DNA of 64,000 nucleotides from Liriodendron chinense (taxonomy: Eukaryota > Streptophyta > Magnoliopsida > Magnoliales > Magnoliaceae), in NCBI GenBank assembly GCA_003013855.2, contig ML058508.1, positions 2,469,001-2,533,000 on the forward strand, in the 5' to 3' direction. The notes below the pieces were generated by a model. That model saw only the letters and a list, made by a program, of their open reading frames with translations. It did no database searches and was not told the DNA's origin. This document shows positions 10,870-22,339 of the stretch, one piece after another. A program made the translations under genes and the position numbers. The stretch's first letter is position 1. The number at the start of each line of letters is the position of its first letter.

Positions 10870-12295
10870 GGCTAGATCCGCCAAGCCCGGCCTGTAAAAT
10901 AAAGAGCCATTTATTAAAAACCACATACCTTTTGGTTTATTTGTGAAAAAATGCCTACTTTTAAGTTATTTAAAGTAATTTACCTATCTTTTTGCTCCGT
11001 TTTTTATTTTACAGCATGTTGTCATATGCTGTTGCGATTGCATATGGTTCTAAAACCATATTTTATAAAAGGCTAAAATGCCCTTCATTTAAGACACGTA
11101 AATTAACAGACAAGGAGGCAGTCAATGTTCATGGATCCCAAGCTAAGTGGGCCCCACCATGGTGTTTGTGAGAAATCCACCTCATTCACATGTTTTGCCA
11201 AATCATTTTATGGCATGAGCCCAAAAATGAGGCAAATCCAAAGCTCAAGTGGGCCACACAGCAGAAAACAGTGGAGATTGTACGCCCACCATTGAAACAT
11301 CAGTGGGGCCGCAAGAGCTTTAAATCAAGCTAATATTTTTATTCTTTCAATTCATCAGAGTGGTAATGACCTTATGAATACTTGAGCCACTTTATGAATG
11401 GTTTGGATTACATATAAACATCATGGTTGAGGTCATAAAGTTTTTGAACTATAGTCAGCACCTTCAATTGTTTCCGATTGTGTGGCCCCCTTGAGTTTTA
11501 GATCTGCCTGATTTTTTGTTTCATGTCTTAACATGATCTACAAAAACGGATGAACAGAGTGGATTTCACTTAAATATCACCATGGACCCTATGTGCAGTG
11601 GAGTCAAATATGTTATTTAAAAGTCAAATTAGCCAACCATAATTGCAGGTAGCTTTGATAAGAGAGGAATGGGTTAGGTGCGACACCTGTCTCATCCAAC
11701 ATGAATGTGGGGCCCACCTTAATGTACCAATTTTATATCCACATTGTCCATTCATATTTTCAACTCATTTAAGGGCATTATCCCAAAACTTAGGCAAATC
11801 CAAATCCCAAGTGGACCACACCACAAGAAACAGTGGAGATTAAGTGCATACCTTTGAAAATTTCTTAGGTGGCCATAAAAGTTTTGTATTAAGCTGATAT
11901 TTATGTTTTCCCTTCATCTAGGTCTATGTGAGCATATGACCAGGTTGGATGGCAAACAAACATCACTATGGAGGAATGTTTCAATAGTGGGCATCATTAT
12001 CTCTAGTGCTTCCTGGTGTGGTCCACTTGGGCTTTCAATCTGCCTCCTTTTTATGATCATGTCCTAAAACTAGTTGTCAAAATGAGTGGACGACATGGAT
12101 AAAATAAATATATCACGGTGGTATCCACATAGCTATGTCATAATAGGACCATCCATCTCTAGCTACGTCCTGGTGGTGGTAATACCCAATATGCACCCAT
12201 CCCCATGGGAGGTAGTGAATTAGGTATGAACCCAATCTCATCGTACATCGTGCTACCTTGATTGTGGGGCTTATCTTGATGTATGTATTGCATAT
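10870..12295 (+). repeat. Repeat R1, left arm
   Basis: The arm contains two full and one partial unit of about 0.55 kb. Each begins near GTGGGGCCCACC, followed by the order ATCCACA.CGTCCAT, ATGAGCCCAAAAATGAGG, AAATCCAAA, CAAGTGG.CCACAC, CCATTGAAAC, CAAGCTGATATTT, TGACCTTATGAA. The outer part (10,930-10,990) has CTACTTTTAAGTTATTTAAA, which recurs inverted at 42,490-42,540 at the other end of the same element. No transposase is visible. The third unit stops at 12,295 and continues at 17,636 and again at 41,419. Confidence 0.7.
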
Positions 12296-13048
12296 TATAA
12301 CACCATGAATTCAAGGATCAAGTATAAACTCGATCCCCGATATTTCGGGTGTCACTTATGCATATGTGGAAACGTGTTTTCTTAATTATGGTCCATGTGG
12401 CATCATAACACAACTAAAGGTTAAGCTAAGTAGTAAAATATAGACAAAATTTAAAAGATATAATTAATATCCAAAATATAAAATTGTTTTAACCCATTAA
12501 AGGGTCCACTCAATTGGTGGCCCTAACACATGAGTCTAAAATATACATCACAAGTGTAAATATTAACTAAGCCCACGACTCCAAAAGATAAAAAAGGTGG
12601 CAAGACGCTCCACTAGGCATGCTCATCTGAATACTGGAAGTATGAATCGCCCTCACCCAAGTCCTCATACTCCTCTATCACGTCTGCCTTGAGGGTACCT
12701 GTGTCGATCAGATAATCTGGTTGGTGTTTTAAAATACCGTCCCAGGCGGGAGTGAGTGATCAACTCAGTGATTCCATTTTTTCTAAGTTACACTTGTTAT
12801 CAATCACAATTAAGCATATGTAACAATAGCATACAAACCAACGAAGTTCCTAATATAGTTACTTAAATGCATGAATGGTATGATATGCAAATACATGCCT
12901 AGGCATCGTTATCTGTCACCGTTCCAACAGATAGTAATGTGACTCCTCACCAAGCATCACCCTCATACAATATGCATGTTATGATGATGTATATGCATGA
13001 TTAACCATGTATTTATTAATGCATTTTCAATTCACAGGTTGGCGAAGT

Positions 13049-13102
13049 TAAAGTTCCACCATTATATCACCAGTCTAAAGTTCCACCATTATATCACCAG
13101 TC
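13049..13102. repeat. 27-bp tandem repeat, two copies
   Basis: TAAAGTTCCACC...CAGTC occurs twice, exactly head to tail, inside the Tekay-type LTR. Confidence 0.9.
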
Positions 13103-14093
13103 TAACTGATCACGTGGTTCGTAGCAGCTGTAATGACTCCTCATCCGTAACCCTTGATCCATTTTAGGGCTCGTCACCTAGAGATACATGATAAAGTGAA
13201 GGCTCCTTAGCCAACTCATAATTAAGGCGGAAGGCGCTCTTCACACGATCCTAATACAACATGACAGGCTTGTCACCTCCATCATTGTTCGCTGGTCACT
13301 ACGGGGAGGCTTGTCACCCCAGCGTAGGTCGACAGCTTGGACATGATATCTCATACCACCATGCCTGACTTATGAGTCTTAGTCAGATCGTATTGCACTA
13401 ACGATTTAAAATGAGCCTTTCACAATGGGAATGACGGTAGCTTAAATTCCTTAGGGTGCGTCAAAAGAAAATCACTATTACTATGTTTAGCCCAGCATCG
13501 GACTGATCCGGTCGATGATTGAGAACCTCGGGAAATTGAAATTGGATGCACGTGACCCGCGTAGTTCTAAACTATAGTCGGTCCCCTGAATTCAGTCTTC
13601 AGTCGACCCCAAGCGACTACCATCTTACTTGGGCATTTTGCCAAGTAAAAATCAAACAAGATACATCTCAAATCACTAAACAATTGTGCTGAAAAGAGCA
13701 TACCATCAAGACAATTGGGCAGTGAGTACCTATAATTCATATTCCAAGATACTCATTCAACAACAACGATTTGCTTGTTGTGAATAGGCTTTATAAGCAT
13801 CAAATTTCACCCAATTGAACATTGCATTACATGAATAAGCAACCGGCACGTATAATAGTTAAATCATCTTACATTATGCCTAGCAATTCTAAGTGCATAA
13901 TAAATAAATAAAAGTCATTAGCTATAACTATCAGGGTTTGATTAATCGAAACCTAGGGAAAATGGTCCGCAATTTGAGAGTAAAGGGTTCCTCGAATTTG
14001 AGTGCCTATGAGGCTAGGATAAAATTACACCTTTCGGAGTAAAGGCGTATACGTGCAGAAGCTTTAAGAGCAACTACTATTATGGCTAAGTCC

Positions 14094-14095
<2 letters not shown>

Positions 14096-14130
<35 letters not shown>
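14096..14130. repeat. 35-base G homopolymer
   Basis: An uninterrupted run of 35 G. It sits where the related LTR at 53,268 has a 13-base C-tract (55,027-55,039; opposite strand), so a shorter tract is native here and this one is expanded or an assembly artefact. Confidence 0.9.
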
Positions 14131-14131
<1 letters not shown>

Positions 14132-15032
14132 TTAGGACCTTTTGAAATCCTTTTCACCTACTTAATAGTTTTAACAAATTAAACTAAGTAAGCAAGAACA
14201 CTTCGGCTTCCAAGCCTAAGTGGGTCCAATCACAAGAATAGCATATTGTATAAGCAATAAGCAACCTAGTCTAAGCATACATAGATACTCAAATGATTAA
14301 GCAAATCAAGCTCCTAATCTATGCAACCTAAGTAGACTATAGAGGATGGATCAATTAAGCTCAAGTTTACATAACTAAGTGAAAGTACATCTTGTGTGTG
14401 GATGTGCCTATTTAGTGCCTAACATACATTCTAATTAAGCATTCATAATTAAGTAATTAAACACAATGCATAATAATAAATGTGCTCAAATACAATCACA
14501 AACACAAACATGTATAGTGGTTCGACTACTTGTCTACTCCCCTCTCGGTTTAAGTACTCAACCCCTTTGAGCACACCGAGGGGATTAGGACCTTTTGAAA
14601 TCCTTTTCACCTACTTAATAGTTTTAACAAATTAAACTAAGTAAGCAAGAACACTTCGGCTTCCAAGCCTAAGTGGGTCCAATCACAAGAATAGCATATT
14701 GTATAAGCAATAAGCAACCTAGTCTAAGCATACATAGATACTCAAATGATTAAGTAAATCAAGCTCCTAATCTATGCAACCTAAGTAGACTATAGAGGAT
14801 GGATCAATTAAGCTCAAGTTTACATAACTAAGTGAAAGTACATCTTGTGTGTGGATGTGCCTATTTAGTGCCTAACATACATTCTAATTAAGCATTCATA
14901 ATTAAGTAATTAAACACAATGCATAATAATAAATGTGCTCAAATACAATCACAAACACAAACATGTATAGTGGTTCGACTACTTGTCTACTCCCCTCTCG
15001 GTTTAAGTACTCAACCCCTTTGAGCACACCGA
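14131..15032. repeat. 453-bp tandem duplication
   Basis: 14,131-14,583 is repeated at 14,584-15,032 with one difference found by eye (GATTAAGCAAATC versus GATTAAGTAAATC). The junction reads CCGAGGGGATTAGG, so a small G-run marks the seam, as the large G-run marks the outer edge. Confidence 0.9.
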
Positions 15033-15934
15033 CATTCACTAGGGCTCTGGTTCCTCCTAACTAAGGTGTTTTAAATCGGCTCCACCCAACTGAAGAGTTG
15101 ACAGGTTCCTCCCAACCTATGGGACCTACTCAAGGTTACCTCAAGTCCTACTCAAGGACAACGCATGTTCACTCCCGTGTCGGAGGCTCCCCCTTGGAGA
15201 CTTTGTTTAGGCTCGGTAACGAGTTAAGGAGAGCCAAACAACCCCTAGTCTTTAGGAGGACAAACGTGCCAAGGAATGGCCAACGTCCTTAGAGTTTTAA
15301 GCTCAACTAATAAGCCAAGGATCGACAAACGACCCTAGTTCGAGTTTGTCAAACAAACTCCACACTCAACTCCCACAGGGAATTGAGTGGAAGGACTCTC
15401 TACAATGATAACCTTGTCGGATGAGCCCCTTGTTCAGGGCCGGTTCGGGTTGCTTGATCTTCGCTCTCCCATGCTTTAATCAGCTTCCCTTGCTCCCCCA
15501 ATCTGTTGCCGTTGCGTTGCCAATGCCTCAGCCACACTTGATCGAACACCTTGCAAATGATGCCTTTGATATGCCCAAGGTGATAGGAGGGTAGGTTTGA
15601 GATCTCTACAACTTATGAGAATGGGTTTCCTAGAGAGTCTCACCTACAAAGATTCATCATAGAGTATTTGATAGGAATATGACTATCAAGATCAATCCAA
15701 TCTCTAAAGATTAAAAGATGGACAAGTGCATCTTCATCTTGAACTTTGACTGCTCCATGCTTGTGATGAATCACAAGGAAGATCACTTGTTTGGGTTAGG
15801 AATAGAGCTCTTAATAATCTTCAACAATGGTGGCTTCAATTTCCTCAAAATCCCCTCTCCTAGCTCAAAAATGAATCCCCCATCTTAAATAGATTTTCTT
15901 CTAACAGTAAAAAAATGGGTAAATTCGCGTATCT

Positions 15935-16205
15935 CCGATTGATTGAAAAAAGGTCCGATTGATCGGAGACATGTCCGATTGATCGAAAATCCGTCCAGAA
16001 ATTTTTTTAGAAGATATTCTAACTGATCGAAATCATGGTCCGATTGATCGGACTACCCCTTCCGATGGATCGAAAATCTGTCTGATTGATCGAAAATTTG
16101 TTCAGTGGATTTTCAAACTTGCTGGAACAAATTTCAATTGATCGGGACTTCTGTCCGATTGATCGGAGTTCAATCGGAATTCCTGTCCGATTGATCGGAG
16201 ATAAA
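15935..16205. repeat. TCCGATTGATCGGA-type palindrome array in LTR U3
   Basis: At least nine copies of CCGATTGATCGGA or one-sided variants (GATTGATCGAAAAT) lie 340-600 bases inside the start of the minus-strand LTR. This is the place where the related LTR at 53,268 carries GACCGGTC arrays. Confidence 0.8.
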
Positions 16206-17635
16206 TCGAAAACTGCTGTTCGAGCTGTTTTGTTTACAGCAGCTTCCACCTCTTTAATTAGTCTAACTTATCATGTTTTTCATGGAGTTCTAAGACTAAT
16301 GATGATGATGACTAAGGGTATACCTAGTTGGTCCAAGTCATGTAAGAGGTTATGGTTTTGGGTAGGTTCAAGGCAAGGCACACCAAGGCATCTCTTTTAC
16401 CTTTTTCTTCATCCTTGATGCAGCTGGTCCATCTTGAGTCTTCGGTCTTCGTCTTTATTAAGATTAACCGACACGAGACACACTGATCTAAGTGATTGAC
16501 AAACAAGGCACACAAGTATGTCACAAAAAAGTGCACTAACATAGGATTTAGGAAAATTGGTGGTTCCTACACCAAATTAAGGGCTACATGTGAGATTTAT
16601 GGGAGTTACATGAAAAAGGGGCTAGAATTGAGAGGTAGGTTACCAATCATACCTTTAATAGTGAATGGAGAAGATCTAGATGAGGGAATGGATGGCTACG
16701 CCATAGCATACGCACCCGCAAGGCGATGAGCCCACATGCAACACACTTCCCTCATCAACACTCTCTTCTCCACATTCTCTCTCAATTTCCCTCTTTTTCT
16801 CCCCCAATTTATGAATTCTGGGTTTGGGAATAAATGCCCAACTTAAGGCCTATATAGTGCCAAATTTGGCACAAATGGCCCCAATACTTGATCCTTGGTG
16901 GTTTGACCCTATGAAGGGATGTTTCTAGCATTTTGGGGCCCACTTGGGTCCATTTAGGTTAATTTAATCCATGAGACAGTTACTACATGTGGAGATCCGC
17001 CTATGGCCATGGTTTTTAGTATTTTGGATGCGTTGATTAACAAATATGGCGACAAGTTTGTTTAACGGTCAACAATCACCAATTGGGGCCGTGGCTTTAA
17101 GGATGCGTGTAGTGATATAATCGGGGCTTAAGTCTAAGTTTCATCGTGATCTAACGGTTCGAACGCCTCAACTTAGGGGATGTTTAAAACGATATAATTA
17201 TTTACGTTCATGAGTAAGTTATGAGTAGGTTCACATATTACATGTGCCACTCTCGGCTCTAAAGTTGAGTGATTCGGCTCATAATCTTGGATCAAGTCCT
17301 AGGAGGATCGTCAAGCCCGTTGAAAAAGTCGATTTTCCTTAACTTCGGGTTTAACGACCCACCAACGGACGATCTAGGGACTGCTTGGATAGTTTGAACA
17401 TTTCTAAGAATGTTTGAGCATCGGGGTTTCTTGGATACGGTAATCTGGGTCTAAACTTACTAAGTTCATCATTTAGCATCCACGTGATTAGTGGAAATGC
17501 CGATTTGGCCGTGCTTAAATTAATTCATTGGCTTCCCAAGTTAAGATGATTAATTAATCAAATTCGTGTGATTTTCGTACAATATCACTTCAGTACGTTT
17601 TCGGGTTTAGGACAGTGATTTTACAAGATGTTACA

Positions 17636-17650
17636 TATATCCACACCGTC
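17636..17650 (+). repeat. Repeat R1, 15-base middle piece
   Basis: TATATCCACACCGTC continues the R unit broken at 12,295 and is itself broken after CCGTC. The continuation CCGTCCATC is at 41,419. Confidence 0.65.
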
Positions 17651-18483
17651 TGTCACGCCCCAAACTCGGGGACCGGGCTCACTAAATTTTCGGTCGCCAA
17701 ATCCGGTGCCAACAGCCTCCGTAGTACCCTATTCTCGGCTCCTAGCTTCCATACGCCAGGTTCCGATCCTGGGATCTCACAAGGAGGATTTTTAGGGTAA
17801 ACTTTTTTTTCTTTAGATGAGCATAAACACAAGTATACCAAACCAAAAGCATCATATCACATATCCACTAAGATAATCTTTTGAGTACAATGCTGCGGAA
17901 AAAGGAAATACAATGTATAACTGAAAACTGAAAGATCAAATGCGCGCCCCTATCTCACTGCTGTCGCGCTATAGAATGTCCTGCACGTAAACAACGTGCA
18001 TAAGCTTACTATGAAGCTTAGAGAGTGCGTGGTGTGTGCGCAATGTATATGGCAGGTATATAGAGATCAGAGTAAGCGGAAATAATGGCAGGCTACACTA
18101 CCAAGTCTATGAATGTCATTAGCCATCTCGAGGCTATGCAATGCAAGGGGCCTATATGGCCGAGTGTCATATGCTAATGATGCAATGTGCGCATGTCAAT
18201 CCTCAACTGCCATATATCATACAGTTTACAACTGGGACATCATCGGGGTCTAGTACACTCCAGACATTGGTTGCCGCCCATCGCGTGCATAACTAAGCGA
18301 GTGGAAGAGACCTCACTATACGCCTCGTCAATGACACACAAGAAAATCCACCAGGCTCGTCGATAACGAACCCATTCATGAGCTGGTCAGACTCAACCTA
18401 GTATATAGCCCTCTGCACCTGGGCGGGTAAGGTTACACCCTCTTCCAACCGACCCCAATACAGTGGGAGACGCGGCCTACTGG
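17651..18483 (+). mobile_element. Del-type LTR-a, left part
   Basis: This starts TGTCACGCCCC and shares a series of landmarks with the inverted LTR ending at 41,418: CAGCCTCCGTAGTACCC, GGTTCCGATCCTG, CACAAGGAGGATTTT, GCATAAGCTT, CAGAGTAAGC, CATCATCGGGGTCT and CCAA(C)CGACC.CAGTGG. The left flank is CCGTC. It is split at 18,483 by Tat1 and resumes at 29,570. Confidence 0.7.
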
Positions 18484-19531
18484 TGTTAATGTCAGATTTT
18501 GTAACGAGATCCTCCGATTTTTCTCCTTCACTCCAGCAGGGATTTTCACCACCAGACCTGAAAGAAGACAGATAGCAACTAAGGGTGGCTGGGGTCCAGC
18601 CGTTAGCCCTCCGATGCTTAAGTCAGGCCAAAGAAGGAAAAAAGAGGCACCAGGCAAAACAAGGCAGGGATTGAATATATTGTGTGCGTACCTTCTCTTA
18701 ATGGAGTCACCCCTTTATATAGATCTGAAGCAACCCAATTTGCTACGTAAGATATCGAAATCCCGCTGATGTCGCATACGATACTGAGATCTTGCTGATT
18801 TCGTGGGATAAGATCCTATCTTTAGAGACGAGATCCAACCCAATGACTTACTTCAGCAATCACGCCCCTTGATGGCAATCCCTTGAGATCCGGAACCATT
18901 TAGAGAAGATAAGCCCAAAAACTGACCTATACGGGCTGCCGGTAGGCGTAGTAATAGCGCTGATGACTCATGATGAACTGGAAGCCGTAGTTGGAGTCAT
19001 AGCTTCCGGAAAGGAAGGAGACGCTGACAAGACGGAAACCACCGAACTGGGTGTAGCCCTGCTTGGCCTCGCAGAGTCATACTGCTCGACGGGAATCGGG
19101 TGCTGGTACTGAAGGATAAGAGATTTAACCGTAAAAAAGATGTTCGCATGTTGGAACCTGGTCGCGAGTCCAAGTGCTCGCTCATTTTGACGCAACTCCT
19201 TTCAACGACTTGTGAGAAGGTCTGCTCGCTATTCAGGGAAGGAATCTTTGCTTCGCTTTATCTGATCATAGACTAAGGAAGCTCGAAGCCTTGCGAATAG
19301 GTGCTCTGTATTTATCCATCCTACGACTCTCGAGCTTATGATCTCAAGAGTCGAATGGGCAACCTACACTTACCCGATCAGCGACTCTCGATCAGATGAT
19401 CTCGAGAGTCTGATGGGTACTTCCGTACTCTCCTGATCTGTGACTCTCGATCATATAATCTCGCGGGTAGAATGGGCGCTCGTGTACAATCTTTAATGGC
19501 TGAGCTGTTCTCCATTATTTTGTCTATAACA
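18484..19531 (-). mobile_element. Tat1 3' LTR
   Basis: Ends TGTTAT...TTAACA when read on the minus strand, 1,048 bp. U3 (19,322-19,470) carries three imperfect palindromes of the form GACTCTCGA...GAGAGTC. A 15-base hairpin core GGCTGGACCCCAGCC lies at 18,587-18,601 (minus strand). Confidence 0.92.
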
Positions 19532-19547
19532 GATGCCCCCCAAGTCC
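19532..19547 (-). promoter_or_regulatory. Tat1 polypurine tract
   Basis: On the minus strand GGACTTGGGGGGCATC directly precedes the 3' LTR, as required for priming plus-strand cDNA. Confidence 0.8.
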
Positions 19548-19694
19548 TTGCCGCCAAGAATTTTTAAGGGAAGGACTTAGCTCACTATCACACGTAACCG
19601 CCCGCTGCTTTCATCGAGAACGGCACCTCACATGATGGGCTGGAATTAATGAGTGCCAGCTTTCCGCAGCCTTTCTGCTGATGGAAAATTAAGG

Positions 19695-19830
19695 GCGCTC
19701 GCCACGTGTTTGAGGAGTTAATGGGCGTGCCTGCTCGAGCGCTGCGTCAAAGGAGGGACTGCCACGTGCCATCAGATACGGCGGAATGATTGCCTATAAA
19801 TATACGGAGTCCGCCATTTCTTTGATTTTC
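19695..19830 (+). promoter_or_regulatory. Promoter of the antisense gene: two G-boxes and a TATA box
   Basis: Upstream of the antisense ATG at 19,957 the plus strand has CACGTG at 19,703-19,708 and 19,763-19,768 and a consensus TATAAATA at 19,795-19,802. Transcription would begin near 19,830, giving a leader of about 125 bases. The elements are visible; activity is inferred. Confidence 0.6.
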
Positions 19831-19956
19831 TACAGAAGCTTTTTCGAAAGGAACTTGCAGTCTTTTCTTTCCATTCTTCTTCCTCCGGTGTTCATTTTCT
19901 TTTCTGTTTTTGGTATACTTCCTTTTTTCTCCTCCTCCTTTTATTTTTATCTTCTC

Positions 19957-22131
19957 ATGGCTGGGAACTCTGACGAGACCACTGTCCCTCTTGGTGATGC
20001 CACTCCGGAATCCTCTGCCTCCAGCAGTGCGAGGGTTCCGGCAGGGAGATACACAGCAGCCGGATATCCTTCCGTTTTATCGGAGGACCGGCTGGCTGAG
20101 TTACGGGAGAGATACCTGATCCCCGACTCAGTCACTCTCTGCTTGCCCGAAGGTGGAGAAACACCAGACTCCCCCCCCAGGATGCGTAGCATTTTATGAG
20201 TACCAGCTTATCCTGGGGGTACGCCTTCCCCTCCATCCTTTCATTCGCGATGTACTCCGGTGTTACAAGATTGCCCCCGGGCAACTCATCGTGAATGGGT
20301 GGAGGGTAGTTTTGGGCTCCTTTGCCCTTTGGGCTCAGGCTGGCAACGGGTTACTCACGGCGGAGGAGTTCCTCCGTATGTTTCGTTTAAAGAAAGCTCC
20401 CTCCAGCGAAGGCTGGTATTATTTGTGTTATTGTCACCGGGATAACTTCGTGTTGGGAAAGCCCTCATCGAATTATCCCGGCTGGAGAAAGCGCTGGTTT
20501 TATGCATCCGGGAACTGGGAATTTGCTTCTTCCAGGGGCCCAAGAGTAAACCGCTTTTTCTGTGAAGGTAGGCACAATCCCGCATTGTGCAATTTTTCTT
20601 CAATTAGGGTTTTAGGATTTTACTTCATTTGACCCTTGTTTGTGCTCGCAGGTATCCCGGCCTTGAGAAAACCGAATTTGAAAGGAGGGATCAACGAAAA
20701 AATTGTGAAGGTGTACAAGGTGCCTATTGGAGATAGGCACGTCGAGACTTGCTTGTCTCCCTCACGTCTTGCAGCAGCGGGCTTAATACCCAGAAGAGAA
20801 ATCGAGATGACGCAGGTCGGAGAGAAGAGAGGTCTGCTGCCTCGGCTGAAGGGCACGAGCTCCAAGAGGCAGAAGAGAACCCCTGCCGAACCTTCTCAAT
20901 CTTCCATCCGCACGGGCAGCGATCAGCCTGTCCTTCCCTCGAGTATGGCGGGGGCCCCAGCTGGGCCCACTATTCCTTCACTGGTGGTCGCACCTGGTCC
21001 ACCAGTGATTAACATTGCTGATAATTCCCCGGATGGGGTGGGGTCCGACTGCCCCCCAGCTGGAGAGGCTCGAGAGCAGATGGAGCCTCAAGAGCCGGCT
21101 CCTGCTCGCGAACTGATCCCTGCTGCCGAGCAAGGATCTGCTCGCGAGTCAATGCCTCCTCGCGAGACGATTGGGTTGGTCGTTGCCCAACCGTCGGGAA
21201 GCGGGACATATTCTATTCCCTGCCATCTCCATCCAGTATGCAAATTTTTGTTTGAGAACGTCCCGCCTCATGCCTTCGGCTCTCTTCCCGAGCCAAGCCC
21301 TGAGAACCTTCTCCTCGAAGCGGGGATGAGGATGGTTCAGGTAAGACTTCGTCAAGACCTGCTTCGATCTGTTATTACGTTCCAGAATACTCTCTTATAT
21401 TTTTCATCTCTTTTGCAGGGCTTAGATCTTATTCTGCGAACGAGGCGTGATATCGTTGCCGCCCGTCGCACGATAGATGAGGCTGAGGGAAAGAGGACTG
21501 CCTTGGAAAAGGCAGTTCAAGGAAGAGATCAACTGCTCAAGGCTCGTGAAGCGGTGATCGCGGAGAGAGATGAGGAGAAAAAGATCCTCATCGAGAAGAT
21601 CCAAGTCCTGACCGACAGGTATCAGGCTTGGACTCAGACTACGTGAAGCTCACGGGTTTGAAGGAGAAGGCTGAGAGAGAGAGGGAGATCTTCCGACAAG
21701 ATAAGATCTCGTTGGAGGAGCAGTTCGCGGAGGCCAGGTCGCAGCTCAAGGAGGCCTACGACAACCTGACCAGGGAGCGCACCGCTCTTGCGCAGCTTAA
21801 GGACGACTCGATCCACTGGGACGAGGAGAGAGTCGCCCTTGTAAAAATGCTCTCGGAGGAAGGTCCTCGGGCGGTTTCCGAGTTCCGGACTTCGCAGCTA
21901 TATGACGACGAAAGGTACGAGTCGTATGATGCTGGTCGCGACTTTGCGCTAAGAGTAGTGCAACGAATGATCCCATCCTTTGATATGGGGGAGTTTGGTC
22001 GAGTCGCGACCATCATAGCTACCGAAGAGCAAGCTGCTGCTGAGAACGAGGTGACTGAGGCCACTCAGGCTGAAGGGGCTCCAGAAATGGGCCCTGAAGT
22101 TGAGAGCACAGCTCCTCCTCCAAAGGATTGA
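19957..22131 (+). CDS. Tat1 antisense gene, Transposase_28-like, two introns, two frame breaks
   Basis: Convergent to gag-pol. Exon 1 (19,957-20,567) encodes MAGNSDETT and then a domain that I recognise as Transposase_28 ('putative gypsy type transposon', PF04195), with words GYPSVLSEDRLAELRERYLI, PLHPFIRDVL, GQLIVNGWR and WYYLCYC...GWRKRWFY. Intron 1 is 20,568-20,651 (GT-AG). Exon 2 (20,652-21,340) gives a Pro/Ser/Glu-rich linker with a basic KRQKR patch that could be a nuclear signal. Intron 2 is 21,341-21,418 (GT-AG). The last exon encodes a long charged coiled coil and an acidic tail, stopping at 22,131. A C8 run at 20,171-20,178 shifts the frame and a second shift falls near 21,630, so this copy may be inactive or mis-sequenced. 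Biochemical function is unknown; despite the family name no transposase activity is established. Tat2 carries a homologue. Confidence 0.75.
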
Positions 22132-22339
22132 TTTTCTTTGTTTTCCTCTCTTGTATCCGTGAATAGATATTGTAAACATTTATCATCAATGAAAAAATAT
22201 TTTTGGAAGTATTGTCCTCGTTTACTCTTTCCCTTTCACGCAATGAATGCCTTCTCGTTTCTGTTTACTTTCTTTTCATGTATTGAATGCCTTGTTGCAA
22301 TGAGAATGTGCTCAATCCGGGGGGTCGTTGCGACTAAAC

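Larger units (their letters stand above)
14040..16541 (-). mobile_element. SIRE-like copia solo LTR
   Basis: On the minus strand it starts TGTTAGTGCAC, exactly as the SIRE-like LTR at 53,268, and shares internal landmarks with it (GTCGAACCACTATACAT, a long C-tract, and a final AATTTTA related to AATTTCA). It is flanked by perfect TAGGA repeats (14,035-14,039 and 16,542-16,546). The Tekay LTR is continuous around it. The left terminal dinucleotide has decayed from TG to TA. It contains the duplication and G-run described separately. Confidence 0.75.
12296..17635 (+). mobile_element. Tekay/Del-type solo LTR, interrupted
   Basis: This starts TATAACACC (decayed TGTAACACC) and ends GTTACA, an inverted terminal pair. 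It is flanked by CATAT (12,291-12,295) and TATAT (17,636-17,640), a near-perfect 5-bp duplication, and R1 reads on across the two flanks. A TATA box candidate TATATAG lies at 16,851. With the inserted SIRE-like LTR removed it is about 2.8 kb, within the range of long chromovirus LTRs. No internal region is present, so it is most simply a solo LTR. Confidence 0.65.

Noticed and set aside
16086..16418. Plus-strand ORF of 110 codons
   Set aside because: Produced by the palindrome array in the SIRE-like LTR.
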